Below, in pieces: positions 44,151 through 53,231 of a stretch of DNA of 64,000 nt; position 1 is the first letter of the stretch; each line of letters begins with the position of its first letter. Origin of the DNA: an uncultured Litoreibacter sp. (lineage in GTDB: Bacteria; Pseudomonadota; Alphaproteobacteria; Rhodobacterales; Rhodobacteraceae). Under the pieces are notes generated by a model. The model ran no database searches. It worked only from the letters and a program-made list of their open reading frames with translations, and was not told the origin of the DNA. The DNA is taken from contig CANMWQ010000004.1 of assembly GCA_947501685.1 (NCBI GenBank), positions 186,001-250,000 of the forward strand, in the 5' to 3' direction. The position numbers and the translations under genes are program-made.

Positions 44151-45086
44151 ATGGCTATCGCTTTCAAAAAATCACGTGCGGGATTGGCTCTCGCCATGCT
44201 TGTCGGGCTGGCGGCCTGCGAGGATTTTGAGGGATTGGACTTCCTGAATGGAGCCGGGGCGGAAGAGGAAGTCTCCGCCGTGACCCCTGTTGCGGGCGAC
44301 GTGACCGAACGCGATGTGGAAGCCCCCGAAATCTTCTCCGCCAACGAGCCCGGACTTTGGGACGGACGGCCTTCGCTGGGCGGCGTCTGGGTTGCCTATC
44401 CGGGCATCAAAGACCCTGAGCGGGTGATCATCCGCAACACCGAGAACGACCAGTTCGTGATCGGCGCATTGTTCCGCCGGGAGCGCGAGAACCCCGGCCC
44501 GAAACTACAAATGAGCTCGGATGCGGCCCAGGCGCTGGGCATGTTGGCAGGCCAGCCAGCGGAGATTTCCGTGGTTGCCCTGCGCAAAGAAGAAGTGGCC
44601 CCGGTGCTGAACACCGACACTGAGGCGCTGGACGCGGCAGCCGAAGAGGGGCTCGACGCGGATGCAGTGCTGGCGGGCGTGCCCGCGGCCGAGACGATTG
44701 ACGCCACAACCCTCGGCACTGTGGAGGCCGCCACGGCTGCCATTGACCGCGCCGACAGCGCGGCGGTGGAGGTCGCAACGGCTGCCCCCGCAGCCCCTTC
44801 AGCCGCAGCCCCCACACCAGTGGCGGCAACGCCTGCGCCAAGCGCGGGCGCGCTTGAAAAATCCTTCATCCAGATCGGCATCTTCTCGGTCAAGGGCAAC
44901 GCCGACAATACCGCTGCCAGCCTGCGCGGCGCGGGTGTGTTGCCCATCGTCAAAGAGCAAGAGAACCAAGGCAAGCCGTTCTACCGGGTGCTTGTCGGCC
45001 CTGCGACCAACAAAAGCGAACGCGCCACTTTGCTTAAGACCGTCAAAGGACTAGGTTACAACGACGCTTATTTCGTTACGAACTGA
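44151..45086 (+). CDS. SPOR-domain lipoprotein
   Basis: 311 aa. Lipoprotein signal with lipobox LAAC (Cys about residue 24). A middle Ala/Pro/Thr-rich linker (about 160-235) joins an N-terminal region to a C-terminal SPOR domain (about 235-311) starting SFIQIGIFSVKGNADNTA and ending YNDAYFVTN. SPOR domains bind denuded glycan strands at the division septum. It precedes the D,D-carboxypeptidase gene by 21 nt, which supports a role in peptidoglycan remodelling. Confidence 0.83.
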   Translation: MAIAFKKSRAGLALAMLVGLAACEDFEGLDFLNGAGAEEEVSAVTPVAGDVTERDVEAPEIFSANEPGLWDGRPSLGGVWVAYPGIKDPERVIIRNTENDQFVIGALFRRERENPGPKLQMSSDAAQALGMLAGQPAEISVVALRKEEVAPVLNTDTEALDAAAEEGLDADAVLAGVPAAETIDATTLGTVEAATAAIDRADSAAVEVATAAPAAPSAAAPTPVAATPAPSAGALEKSFIQIGIFSVKGNADNTAASLRGAGVLPIVKEQENQGKPFYRVLVGPATNKSERATLLKTVKGLGYNDAYFVTN

Positions 45087-45107
45087 CCCCCTAGAGGAGC
45101 TTGATCC

Positions 45108-46271
45108 GTGACCCGTCTTGCCTCGTTTCTATTCGCGCTGTTGCTCAGCACCCTGCCCGGCTGGGCCTTTGACACCGCCGCCAAATCGGCGATCGTGCTG
45201 GATGTGCGCACCAACCAGACGCTGATGGAAAAGAACGCCGATATGGCGCAGCCGCCTGCGTCGATGTCCAAGCTGATGACGCTGAATATGGTGTTTGAGG
45301 CACTGGATGACGGACGGCTAACGCTCGACAGGCCGCTGCCTGTTTCGGCCCATGCGGCCTCCTTCGGGGGCTCGACCATGTTTTTGCGTGAAGGCGACCG
45401 CCCCACAGTCGAAGACCTGATCCGCGGTGTGATCGTACTTTCAGGCAACGACTCCAGCGTCGTGCTGGGCGAAGCCCTCGCGGGCTCGGAGCCTGCCTTC
45501 GCACAACAGATGACGATCCGCGCCCAAGAGTTGGGGATGACGGCCTCTACCTTCGCCAATGCAAGCGGCTGGCCCGCCGCAGGCCACCGCATGTCGATGC
45601 GCGATCTGGCGGTATTGGGCAAACGGCTGATCACCGAATTTCCGCAATATTACGGCTATTTCGCCGAGACCGAGTTCCAATATGAAGACAGCCCCGTGGC
45701 CAACCGCTTCAACCGCAACCCGCTGCTGAAACTCAATATCGGCGCGGACGGTCTGAAAACTGGCCACACCCAAGAGGCAGGCTACGGGCTGGTTGGCTCT
45801 GCCGTCCAAAACGGGCGGCGGATCGTGTTCGTGTTCTCCGGTCTCAACAGCGAGGCGCAGCGTGCGCAGGAAGCCGAACGCCTCACCAACTGGGCCTTTA
45901 ACCAGTTTGTCGAGCGCCAACTGGCCGAAGAAGGCGTGATCCTGACCCAAGCGGAGGTCTGGATGGGCGAGGCTGCCAGCGTTGGCATGGCCACCACCAA
46001 AGACGTCACCGCGCTGATCCCGGTGCTGGGGCGCGACGGGGTGAAGGCGAAGATCAACTATGTGGGCCCCCTCTCCGCGCCGATTGAGGCGGGCGACGAG
46101 GTGGCGCAGCTGATCGTGACCGTACCCGGCTTTGACGACGTGTCGCACCCGTTGGTTGCCACGGAAACCGTCCCTGCGGGCGGCTTTGTCGTGCGCGTGC
46201 GCACCGCCGCCACCGTGCTGTTTCGTCAGCTGACGGGCCGGTTGCAGACCCAAGCCGAAACCCTCTTTTAG
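45108..46271 (+). CDS. dacC: D-alanyl-D-alanine carboxypeptidase (PBP5/6 type)
   Basis: 387 aa with signal peptide ending GWAF. Active-site motifs: S52-M-S-K55 (nucleophile Ser and Lys), S112-G-N114 and K217-T-G. The C-terminal PBP5_C beta domain (about 280-370) and an amphipathic end follow, as in low-molecular-weight PBPs. It trims terminal D-Ala from periplasmic peptidoglycan peptides. GAGGAG 7 nt before the GTG at 45108. tmk starts directly after its stop. Confidence 0.9.
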   Translation: MTRLASFLFALLLSTLPGWAFDTAAKSAIVLDVRTNQTLMEKNADMAQPPASMSKLMTLNMVFEALDDGRLTLDRPLPVSAHAASFGGSTMFLREGDRPTVEDLIRGVIVLSGNDSSVVLGEALAGSEPAFAQQMTIRAQELGMTASTFANASGWPAAGHRMSMRDLAVLGKRLITEFPQYYGYFAETEFQYEDSPVANRFNRNPLLKLNIGADGLKTGHTQEAGYGLVGSAVQNGRRIVFVFSGLNSEAQRAQEAERLTNWAFNQFVERQLAEEGVILTQAEVWMGEAASVGMATTKDVTALIPVLGRDGVKAKINYVGPLSAPIEAGDEVAQLIVTVPGFDDVSHPLVATETVPAGGFVVRVRTAATVLFRQLTGRLQTQAETLF

Positions 46272-46883
46272 GTGTTCATCACCTTTGAGGGCATTGATGG
46301 GTCGGGCAAGTCCACCCAAGCGCGGCTGTTGGCCGGCAAGCTCAAACAAGAGGGCCGCCGCGTGGTGCTGACCCGCGAGCCGGGAGGGTCTCCGGGGGCT
46401 GAGGAAATCCGCCGCTTGCTGGTGGAGGGCGACCCGGACCGCTGGTCGGCTGAGACCGAAATTCTGCTTTTCACCGCCGCGCGGCGCGACCATCTGGAGC
46501 GGCGCATCCAGCCCGCTTTGGAGGCGGGATCAGTGGTAATTTCGGACCGTTTCGCGGATTCCACGCGGGTCTATCAAGGGGCCACGCGCGGCGACCTGCG
46601 CGCCATGGTAGACGCGCTGCATACCCAGATGATCGCGCGCGAGCCCGACCTGACGCTGATCATCGACATGGACCCCGACGCGGCCTTGGAACGCGGACTG
46701 GCCCGCAGCTCAGGCGAGGACCGCTTCGAGGAGTTTGGCGCCGCCTTCCAGCACAAGCTGCGCGCAGGGTTTCTGGCGCTGGCCGAGGAATACGCCGACC
46801 GCTGCGTGGTGATCGACGGCGCGCGCGGGGCGGATGAAGTGGGTGCAGAGGTTGCAAAGGCTGTGCTAGACCGCCTGTCATGA
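46272..46883 (+). CDS. tmk: Thymidylate kinase
   Basis: 203 aa. GTG start immediately after the dacC stop. P-loop FEGIDGSGKST (residues 5-15), DR-x motif in VVISDRFADSTRVYQG, and the lid region with RSSGEDRFEEFG. It phosphorylates dTMP to dTDP. It overlaps holB by 4 bp, a pairing common in bacteria. Confidence 0.95.
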   Translation: MFITFEGIDGSGKSTQARLLAGKLKQEGRRVVLTREPGGSPGAEEIRRLLVEGDPDRWSAETEILLFTAARRDHLERRIQPALEAGSVVISDRFADSTRVYQGATRGDLRAMVDALHTQMIAREPDLTLIIDMDPDAALERGLARSSGEDRFEEFGAAFQHKLRAGFLALAEEYADRCVVIDGARGADEVGAEVAKAVLDRLS

Positions 46884-47998
46884 GCGATGACGACCTGCCA
46901 CAACCAGACCAGATCGACGGCGCACCCCACCCGCGCGAAACCCCTGTTCTGATTGGCCAAGCCACGGCGGAGGCCGCCTTTCTGGAGGCCTTCAACAGCG
47001 ACCGGCTGCATCACGGCTGGCTTCTGACCGGCCCGCAAGGCGTCGGCAAAGCGACGCTCGCCTGGCGCATTGCGCGCTTCCTGCTGGCCACGCCGAAAGA
47101 CGATGGCGGCATGTTTGCCGCTCCCACGCCCGAGACGCTTGAGATCGCGCCGGACCACCCCGTGAATGCCCGGTTGCAAGCCCTGTCAGAGCCGTCCCTG
47201 TTTTTACTGCGGCGCGGCTGGGATGAGAAAACCAAGAAGCTGAAATCCGTGATCACCGTCGACGAGGTGCGCAAACTGCGCGGCTTTTTCGCCATGTCAA
47301 ACCCCGATGGCGGGCGGCGCGTGGTGATTGTGGATGCCGCCGACGAGATGAACATCTCGGCCGCCAATGCGCTGCTGAAAGTGCTCGAAGAGCCGCCCGC
47401 CGATTGCATCTTGCTGCTGATTGCCCACCAGCCCACGCGGCTGCTGCCCACAATCCGCTCGCGCTGCCGCGAGCTGCGCTGCCGCACGCTGGCGCCAGAC
47501 GAAATGGCGCAAGCGCTGAGTGCGGCGGGCACCGATGGCGAGGCGCATGCGGTGGCCTTGTCGGAGCTGTCCGGCGGCTCCGTCGGGGAGGCGATGCGGC
47601 TGCTGACCCTTGATGGGCTCACGCTTTACAAGGACGTGATGGGCGTGCTCGACACCCTGCCCCGGCTGGACCGCGGCGCGGCGTTGAAACTGGCCGAAAA
47701 AGCCGCCGCGCGCGGGGTCGAGGGACGGCTGGACCTGATGCTGCGGCTCTTTGATGTGGCGCTGTCCCGGCTGGCCCGCGCGGGGCTCGGCGCGGTGGAC
47801 GCGCAGGCCTTGCAGGGCGAATTGCTGACCCTCGCGCGGCTGTCCCCCAATGAGGATGCGGCGCGGGCCTGGGCAGAGCTGGCCGCGCAAAGCTCGGCGC
47901 GGGCGCGACATGGGCAGGCGGTGAACCTTGACCCCTCCTCGCTGATCCTAGATATGCTTTTAAGCATGAATGACGTGGCGCGTCGCACCGCCGCTTGA
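46880..47998 (+). CDS. holB: DNA polymerase III subunit delta'
   Basis: 372 aa, clamp-loader AAA+ subunit. N-terminal LIGQATAEAAFLEAF, P-loop-like GPQGVGKATLAWRIA, then VVIVDAADEMNISAANALLKVLEEPP, the classical delta' helix, and RSRCRELRCRTL at the position of the arginine-finger (SRC) motif. It works with the delta and tau/gamma subunits to load the beta clamp. Coupled to tmk by 4-bp overlap. Confidence 0.93.
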   Translation: MSDDDLPQPDQIDGAPHPRETPVLIGQATAEAAFLEAFNSDRLHHGWLLTGPQGVGKATLAWRIARFLLATPKDDGGMFAAPTPETLEIAPDHPVNARLQALSEPSLFLLRRGWDEKTKKLKSVITVDEVRKLRGFFAMSNPDGGRRVVIVDAADEMNISAANALLKVLEEPPADCILLLIAHQPTRLLPTIRSRCRELRCRTLAPDEMAQALSAAGTDGEAHAVALSELSGGSVGEAMRLLTLDGLTLYKDVMGVLDTLPRLDRGAALKLAEKAAARGVEGRLDLMLRLFDVALSRLARAGLGAVDAQALQGELLTLARLSPNEDAARAWAELAAQSSARARHGQAVNLDPSSLILDMLLSMNDVARRTAA

Positions 47999-48006
47999 GA
48001 GGCGCA

Positions 48007-48807
48007 ATGACCACCCCCCACATCGCTCCCCAGATCACCGACAGCCATTGCCATCTGGACTTCCCCGATTTCGACGATGATCGCGACGCGCTGATCGCGC
48101 GCGCGCATGAGGCGGGCGTGACCCGCATGGTGACGATCTGCACCAAGCTGCGGCTGGAGCCCAATATTCGCGCCTTGGCGGAGCGCTATGACAGCGTGTT
48201 TTACGCCGCAGGCACCCACCCGATGAGCGCCGCCGACGAGCCGATGGCCAAGGTGGATGAACTGGTGGCCTTGGCGCAGCACCCGAAATTCGTGGGCATT
48301 GGCGAGACCGGGCTGGACTATCATTACACCGCCGACAGCAAAGCCGTGCAGCAAGAGAGCCTTGCCGTGCATATCGAGGCCGCGCGGCAAACCGGCCTGC
48401 CGCTGATCATCCACGCGCGTGCCGCTGATGACGATATGGCACGCATTCTAGGCGACGCGCATCGCGCAGGCGCGTTTTCCTGCGTCATGCATTGCTTTTC
48501 GTCGAGCCGCGCCTTGGCGGAGGCGGCGCTTGATCTGGGGTTCTATCTGTCGATGTCCGGCATCTCCGCCTTCCCGAAAAGCCAAGATCTGTGCGACATT
48601 TTTGCAGCCGCGCCGAAAGAGCGCATCTTGGTCGAAACCGACGCCCCCTATCTGGCCCCGCCACCCCATCGCGGCAAGCGCAACGAGCCTGCCTACACGG
48701 CCCACACCGCGCGCGTCGGCGCGGAGCTGTTCGGGATGGACTACGCCGATTTCGCCGCTCAAACGCAGACGAATTTCGAGCGGCTCTTTACCAAGGCCGC
48801 CGCATGA
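48007..48807 (+). CDS. tatD: TatD family metal-dependent hydrolase
   Basis: 266 aa from ATG 48007 (GAGAGG just upstream; a TTG four codons earlier overlaps holB). Metal ligands: DSHCHLDFPDF (HxH), GIGETGLDYHY (Glu), two His in LIIHAR and VMHCFSS, and VETDAPYLAP (Asp). TatD proteins are 3'-5' DNases or D-amino-acyl hydrolases of the amidohydrolase fold. It overlaps the next gene by 4 bp. Confidence 0.92.
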   Translation: MTTPHIAPQITDSHCHLDFPDFDDDRDALIARAHEAGVTRMVTICTKLRLEPNIRALAERYDSVFYAAGTHPMSAADEPMAKVDELVALAQHPKFVGIGETGLDYHYTADSKAVQQESLAVHIEAARQTGLPLIIHARAADDDMARILGDAHRAGAFSCVMHCFSSSRALAEAALDLGFYLSMSGISAFPKSQDLCDIFAAAPKERILVETDAPYLAPPPHRGKRNEPAYTAHTARVGAELFGMDYADFAAQTQTNFERLFTKAAA

Positions 48808-49598
48808 CCCGACGGTTCACCATATTGGGCTGCGGCTCCTCGGGCGGCGTGCCGCGCATTGGCGGACATTGGGGCGAATGCGACCCGGACAATCCCAAGA
48901 ACCGACGGCGGCGCTGCTCGCTTCTGATCGAACAAGACGGCCCGGACGGCACTACATCCGTGCTGATCGACACCTCGCCCGATATGCGCGAGCAGCTTCT
49001 GGACGCGGGCGTCACCCGGCTGGACGGGGTGGTGTATACGCATCCGCATGCCGATCATGTCCACGGGATTGATGATTTGCGGATGGTGGCGATCAACATG
49101 CGCGACCGGGTGCAGGTCTGGGCCGATAGCCCGACCTCGGACGCGCTGATGGCGCGGTTTGGCTACGTGTTTCGCACGCCGCCGGGTTCAGGCTACCCGC
49201 CGATTTTGAAGATGAACCTGATTGACGGCGACGTGGTCATAGACGGGCCCGGCGGGGCAATCACGCTGAGCCCGTTCGAGGTGCAGCACGGCACGATCCG
49301 CGCGCTGGGGTTTCGGATGGGTGACGTGGCCTATCTGCCCGACGTGTCCGATCTGGACAGCGGCAAACTGGCGCTGCACGGGTTGGAGCTGCTGATCATC
49401 GACGCGCTGCGCCGCACGGAGCATCCCAGCCACTCGCATCTGGACAACACCCTGAAATGGATCGCCGAGCTGGAGCCCGCCCGCGCGGTGCTGACCAACA
49501 TGCATATCGACCTTGATTACGAGACCGTGGCCGCCGAGACGCCGGATCATGTGACCCCCGCCTATGACGGGATGGTGCTTGAGGTGCCTACCGCGTGA
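48804..49598 (+). CDS. Metallo-beta-lactamase fold hydrolase, PhnP-like
   Basis: 264 aa from ATG 48804 (frame open upstream inside tatD). Motifs: LGCGSSGGVPRIGG at the N-terminus, VVYTHPHADHVHGIDDLR (HxHxDH zinc site), LPDVSDLD and HSHLDNTLKW with further ligands. The closest known type is PhnP, a cyclic phosphodiesterase, but genes of this kind sitting next to tatD are widespread and probably have another phosphodiester substrate. Coupled on both sides by 4-bp overlaps. Confidence 0.88.
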   Translation: MTRRFTILGCGSSGGVPRIGGHWGECDPDNPKNRRRRCSLLIEQDGPDGTTSVLIDTSPDMREQLLDAGVTRLDGVVYTHPHADHVHGIDDLRMVAINMRDRVQVWADSPTSDALMARFGYVFRTPPGSGYPPILKMNLIDGDVVIDGPGGAITLSPFEVQHGTIRALGFRMGDVAYLPDVSDLDSGKLALHGLELLIIDALRRTEHPSHSHLDNTLKWIAELEPARAVLTNMHIDLDYETVAAETPDHVTPAYDGMVLEVPTA

Positions 49599-50524
49599 GC
49601 GCGTTGCTGGAGATCATCCTGCCGGTCTTTCTGGTGATCGGCGCGGGATATCTGGCGGTCAAATTCAAGCTCTTCCCCGAAAGCGGCGTCGATGGGTTGA
49701 TGAAGTTTACCCAGCAATTCGCGATCCCCTGTCTGCTGTTCAAAGCCATTGCGGAGCTGGAGCTGGGCGTCTATTTCACCCCGGCCCTGCTGGCCTCTTA
49801 TTATGTGCCCGCGATCCTCATGTTCGCGCTGGGCAGCTTTGGCGCGCGGCTGCTTTTTGGCAGACCGTGGGAGGACAGCATCGCCATTGGCTTTGCCTGC
49901 ATGTTCGCCAATTCGGTGCTTCTGGGCCTGCCCATCACGGAGCGCGCCTATGGCGCATCGGCGCTTGATCCCAACTACGCGCTGGTCGCGGTGAACGCGC
50001 CGATTTGCTACGGGCTGGGCATCACGGTGATGGAGCTCGTCAAACATCGGGGCGAGGCCCCGATGGCCACCGTGCGCGCCGTGATCCGGGCGATTTTCCA
50101 CAACGCGCTGATCCTCGGGCTGGCCATGGGGTTTGCGGTGAACCTGAGCGGGCTGACCCTGCCCAACGTGGCCAGCGACGCGCTGGACCTGATGATCCGA
50201 GCCGCGCTGCCTGCGGCGATCTTTGGGCTTGGCGGGGTATTGGCGCAGTACAAATTCGAGGGCGATCTGGGCCCGGTTCTGATGATCTGCGCGCTGTGCC
50301 TGCTGGTGCGCCCGGCGCTGTCTTACGGGTTTGCAGGACCCTTGGGGCTGGATCAAGGCGCGCTGCGATCCTCTGTGCTGACGGCCTCCATGGCGCCGGG
50401 GGTCAACGCCTATATCTTTGCCAATATGTACGGCGTGGCCAAACGGGTGACCGCCTCCGCCGTGTTGGCGGCGACGGCCCTGTCGGTGCTGAGCGTGACC
50501 GGCTGGCTGCTGATCCTGCCTTAG
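49595..50524 (+). CDS. AEC family transporter (auxin efflux carrier-like)
   Basis: 309-aa membrane protein with about 10 hydrophobic segments; GTG start within the previous stop (4-bp overlap). Family pattern: LPVFLVIGAGYLAVKFKLFPE at the start (quoted in part), FTQQFAIPCLLFKAIAEL, and NSVLLGLPITERAYG, and a C-terminal ASMAPGVNAYIFANMYG. Secondary exporter or carrier of organic acids; substrate not predictable. Last gene of the run starting at 44151. Confidence 0.88.
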   Translation: MSALLEIILPVFLVIGAGYLAVKFKLFPESGVDGLMKFTQQFAIPCLLFKAIAELELGVYFTPALLASYYVPAILMFALGSFGARLLFGRPWEDSIAIGFACMFANSVLLGLPITERAYGASALDPNYALVAVNAPICYGLGITVMELVKHRGEAPMATVRAVIRAIFHNALILGLAMGFAVNLSGLTLPNVASDALDLMIRAALPAAIFGLGGVLAQYKFEGDLGPVLMICALCLLVRPALSYGFAGPLGLDQGALRSSVLTASMAPGVNAYIFANMYGVAKRVTASAVLAATALSVLSVTGWLLILP

Positions 50525-50534
50525 CTTTAGACGT

Positions 50535-51446
50535 CTAGCCCGGAGAGATGCCCCGCAGCCGCTCAGAACGGCGGCGCAGCAGCTCCACCGTGGTCAGAAG
50601 CAAGATCGAGATGATGACCAGAATGGTCGCCACCGACAGGATGGCCGGGCTGATCTGCTCGCGGATGCCGTTCCACATCTGGCGCGGAATGGTTTGCTGG
50701 TCATGGGCGGCCACGAAGAGCACTACGACGACCTCATCAAAGCTGGTGACGAATGCAAAGAGCGCGCCGGAGATCACGCCGGGCAGGATCAGCGGCATGG
50801 TGATCTTGAAAAAGGTGGTGGTCGGGTTGGCCCCAAGATTGGCCGCCGCCCGCGTCAGCGAATGGTCGAACCCCACCAGCGTTGCCGTCACGGTGATGAT
50901 CACAAACGGAATGCCCAACGTGGCATGGGCCATGATGATCCCGACATAGCTATTGGCCAGCCCCGTCGCCGAATAGAAGAAGAACAACCCCGTCGCGGTG
51001 ATGATGATCGGCACGATCATGGGCGAGATCAGAATGGCCATGATCGCCCGGCGGTAGGGCATCTCCGGGCGCGACAGGCCAAGGGCCGCGATGGTGCCGA
51101 GCACCGTGGCCAGCAGGGTCGAGAAAAAGCCGATGATAACCGAGTTTTTTGCAGCCCCGATCCACGCCGAGTTGGCCCATGCATCCGCCCACCAACTGCC
51201 ATCGCGCGGCACGTCCGGCGCGTTCATCCCGAAGGTCAAAAGCAGATCATACCAGCGGGCCGAATAGCCGGTGGGGTCGAATTTCAGCATTTTCTCGGTG
51301 AAGGTGAAATAGGGCTCCGCGTTGAAGCTGAGCGGGATCACGATCAGGATTGGCGCGATCAGAAACAGGAAGATCAGCCCGCAGATCACCAGATAGGTAT
51401 AGTGCCAGACGCGTTCGAGCGTGGAGGCGTGGGTTGGCAGGGCCAT
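50535..51446 (-). CDS. Polyamine-type ABC transporter permease, PotC-like
   Basis: 303-aa inner-membrane permease. N-terminal helix LVICGLIFLFLIAPILIV followed by PLSFNAEPYFTF, five further helices, and the EAA loop AAANLGANPTTTFFKITMPL ending before LPGVISGALFAF. Second permease of a spermidine/putrescine-class importer, encoded 105 nt after the PotB-like gene. It ends convergently with the AEC transporter gene. Confidence 0.88.
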   Translation of the reverse strand: MALPTHASTLERVWHYTYLVICGLIFLFLIAPILIVIPLSFNAEPYFTFTEKMLKFDPTGYSARWYDLLLTFGMNAPDVPRDGSWWADAWANSAWIGAAKNSVIIGFFSTLLATVLGTIAALGLSRPEMPYRRAIMAILISPMIVPIIITATGLFFFYSATGLANSYVGIIMAHATLGIPFVIITVTATLVGFDHSLTRAAANLGANPTTTFFKITMPLILPGVISGALFAFVTSFDEVVVVLFVAAHDQQTIPRQMWNGIREQISPAILSVATILVIISILLLTTVELLRRRSERLRGISPG

Positions 51447-51551
51447 CAGAACGCTCCTTTGGCTTGGGTCGGAGTTGAGTATTTGGAACCAAATGGAAAC
51501 AGGGTGGTGTGTCTCTGCTCCGAGGGCGCGCGCGTTAACCTTAACATCGGA

Positions 51552-52868
51552 TTATCCTAGCTTCAGATTGTCGATGCCCACCAGCCGGTCATAAAGCCAG
51601 TAGAGGATCAGCACGCCGCCCAGCAGGATTGAGGCCAGCGCTGCGGCAAGGCTCCAGTTCAGCGATTTTTGCATATGGAAGGCGATCAGGTTGGAGATCA
51701 GCTGGCCATCCGCCCCACCGACAAGCGCAGGCGTAATGTAATAGCCCACCGCGAGGATAAACACCAAAAGCGCCCCTGCCCCGATGCCCGGGACCGTTTG
51801 CGGAAAGTAGATGCGCCTGAACGCGGTCCAACTGGTGGCACCAAGCGAGCGCGCGGCGCGCACATAGCTGGGGTTGATCGGCCGCATGACGGAGTAGAGC
51901 GGCAGCACCATGAAGGGCAGCAGGATATGGACCATCGCCACAATCGTGCCGGTCTGGTTATACATCATCTGGATGCGGTTCTCGTCTGCCAGCACCCCGG
52001 AGGCCACCAGCGCGTCATTGACCACGCCCTGGCTTTGCAACAGCACCATCCAACTTGTGGTGCGCACCAGGAGCGACGTCCAGAAGGGCAAGAGCACGAA
52101 GATCATCAGCAGGTTGGAATACCTCAAGGGCAGCGTCGCCAGCAGATGGGCAATGGGGTAGGCCAGCACGAAACAGAGAAAGGTGATCAACAGCGATAAG
52201 AAGAGCGTGCGTTGAAACAGCGTCACATAGACCTGCCGCTTGGGGTCAACCTGCGTCACGCTGCCATCCAGACCGACGGTCCGGTCAATCGCCGCATAGT
52301 AGAAATTCAGCGTATAGGCCGATGAGGCACCGCGCATGGCGGACCACATTTCCGGGTCGGCCCAATCCTCGTCGAGATCGAGCATGGCCTCTTTAAAGGG
52401 CGGCTCCAGCTTTTCGGCGCGGCGGGCAGCTTTGGTGAACATCGAGCGCGAGCCGGAGCGCTCATAATTGATCCGTGTGCCCACGGAGCCCGGCGCCTTC
52501 AACTCGCGCAACAGCACAAGGTCGGAGGCAAGGGCCGCATAGGCGGCCTCGTCCGGTTCGGTCCCGCGTGGGTTTTCGTCAAACCACGCGCGCAGCTCGA
52601 CCATGATCGGCGTCTGCACTTTGGTGCCCAGATCGGTATGGGTGGTGAAGCCCGGATTATGCACTGAGCGGTAGAGAAGCTGGCCAATCGGGGCCACGAA
52701 GGTGAAGAGCACGAACAAAAACAGCGGCGCGACCAGAAAGAAGGCCCGCCAGCGCGCCTTGGACTGCGCCGCGTTCAGCGCCGCCTTGAGCGGCATGCCA
52801 TCGGCGGTGGTCAGCGTGCCTGCGGCCCCCTCAGCCCCTTGTGGCCCGCTATAGGTTGCGTCGGCCAT
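51552..52868 (-). CDS. Polyamine-type ABC transporter permease, PotB-like, with long periplasmic insert
   Basis: 438 aa, longer than enteric PotB (about 280). After the first helix (FFLVAPLFLFVLFTFVAPIG) there is a hydrophilic periplasmic insert of roughly 150 residues before the second helix at VTLFQRTLFLSLLITFLCF, which accounts for the extra length. The EAA loop RAARSLGATSWTAFRRIYFPQ is intact, ending VPGIGAGALLVF. Long-insert PotB homologues are frequent in alphaproteobacteria. Starts 1 nt from the DUF1330 gene stop. Confidence 0.87.
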   Translation of the reverse strand: MADATYSGPQGAEGAAGTLTTADGMPLKAALNAAQSKARWRAFFLVAPLFLFVLFTFVAPIGQLLYRSVHNPGFTTHTDLGTKVQTPIMVELRAWFDENPRGTEPDEAAYAALASDLVLLRELKAPGSVGTRINYERSGSRSMFTKAARRAEKLEPPFKEAMLDLDEDWADPEMWSAMRGASSAYTLNFYYAAIDRTVGLDGSVTQVDPKRQVYVTLFQRTLFLSLLITFLCFVLAYPIAHLLATLPLRYSNLLMIFVLLPFWTSLLVRTTSWMVLLQSQGVVNDALVASGVLADENRIQMMYNQTGTIVAMVHILLPFMVLPLYSVMRPINPSYVRAARSLGATSWTAFRRIYFPQTVPGIGAGALLVFILAVGYYITPALVGGADGQLISNLIAFHMQKSLNWSLAAALASILLGGVLILYWLYDRLVGIDNLKLG

Positions 52869-53156
52869 TCAGGTGCCCTCCACGACAACGATGTCGCTGT
52901 CTGAGTTGGCCATTCGGATCCGTGCGGCGGCCAGATAATCGTCGGAATGGTAGCAATCGAGTGCGGCCTGAAAGCTGGGGAATTCCACCACAACATGGCG
53001 GTCTTTCTGCGGAGCCTCTGGAGCCTCAGACGTGCCGCCGCGCACCAGAAACTTGCCGCCGAACCGCTCCACGATGGGGGTGTCGAGGCGGACATATTCC
53101 GCGTAATTCTCTGGATTGGTGACGGTGACATGCACCATCCAATAGCCTTTGGCCAT
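52869..53156 (-). CDS. DUF1330 family protein inside the polyamine ABC operon
   Basis: 95-aa dimeric alpha/beta-barrel type protein of the DUF1330 family: GYWMVHVTVTNPENYAEYV, FLVRGGT, and HVVVEFPSFQAALDCYHSDDY. Members are small cytoplasmic ferredoxin-like folds with no general function. It lies between the binding-protein gene (75 nt upstream, across a hairpin) and the PotB-like gene (adjacent), so it is co-transcribed with the importer and may act on the imported compound. Confidence 0.85.
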   Translation of the reverse strand: MAKGYWMVHVTVTNPENYAEYVRLDTPIVERFGGKFLVRGGTSEAPEAPQKDRHVVVEFPSFQAALDCYHSDDYLAAARIRMANSDSDIVVVEGT

Positions 53157-53193
53157 TCCGCGTCCCCACTGGATGAATTCGGCAAAATAGGTC

Positions 53194-53223
53194 GGCGGCG
53201 CCCCCCTCCCAAAGGGCGCCGCC
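53194..53223 (-). terminator. Hairpin after the binding-protein gene
   Basis: Perfect 10-bp stem GGCGGCGCCC (53194-53203) with GGGCGCCGCC (53214-53223), 10-nt loop, 8 nt beyond the stop at 53232 on the minus strand. The tail on the transcript is GACCTATTTT. It is probably a partial terminator giving more binding protein than permease. Confidence 0.65.
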
Positions 53224-53231
53224 AGGCTGGC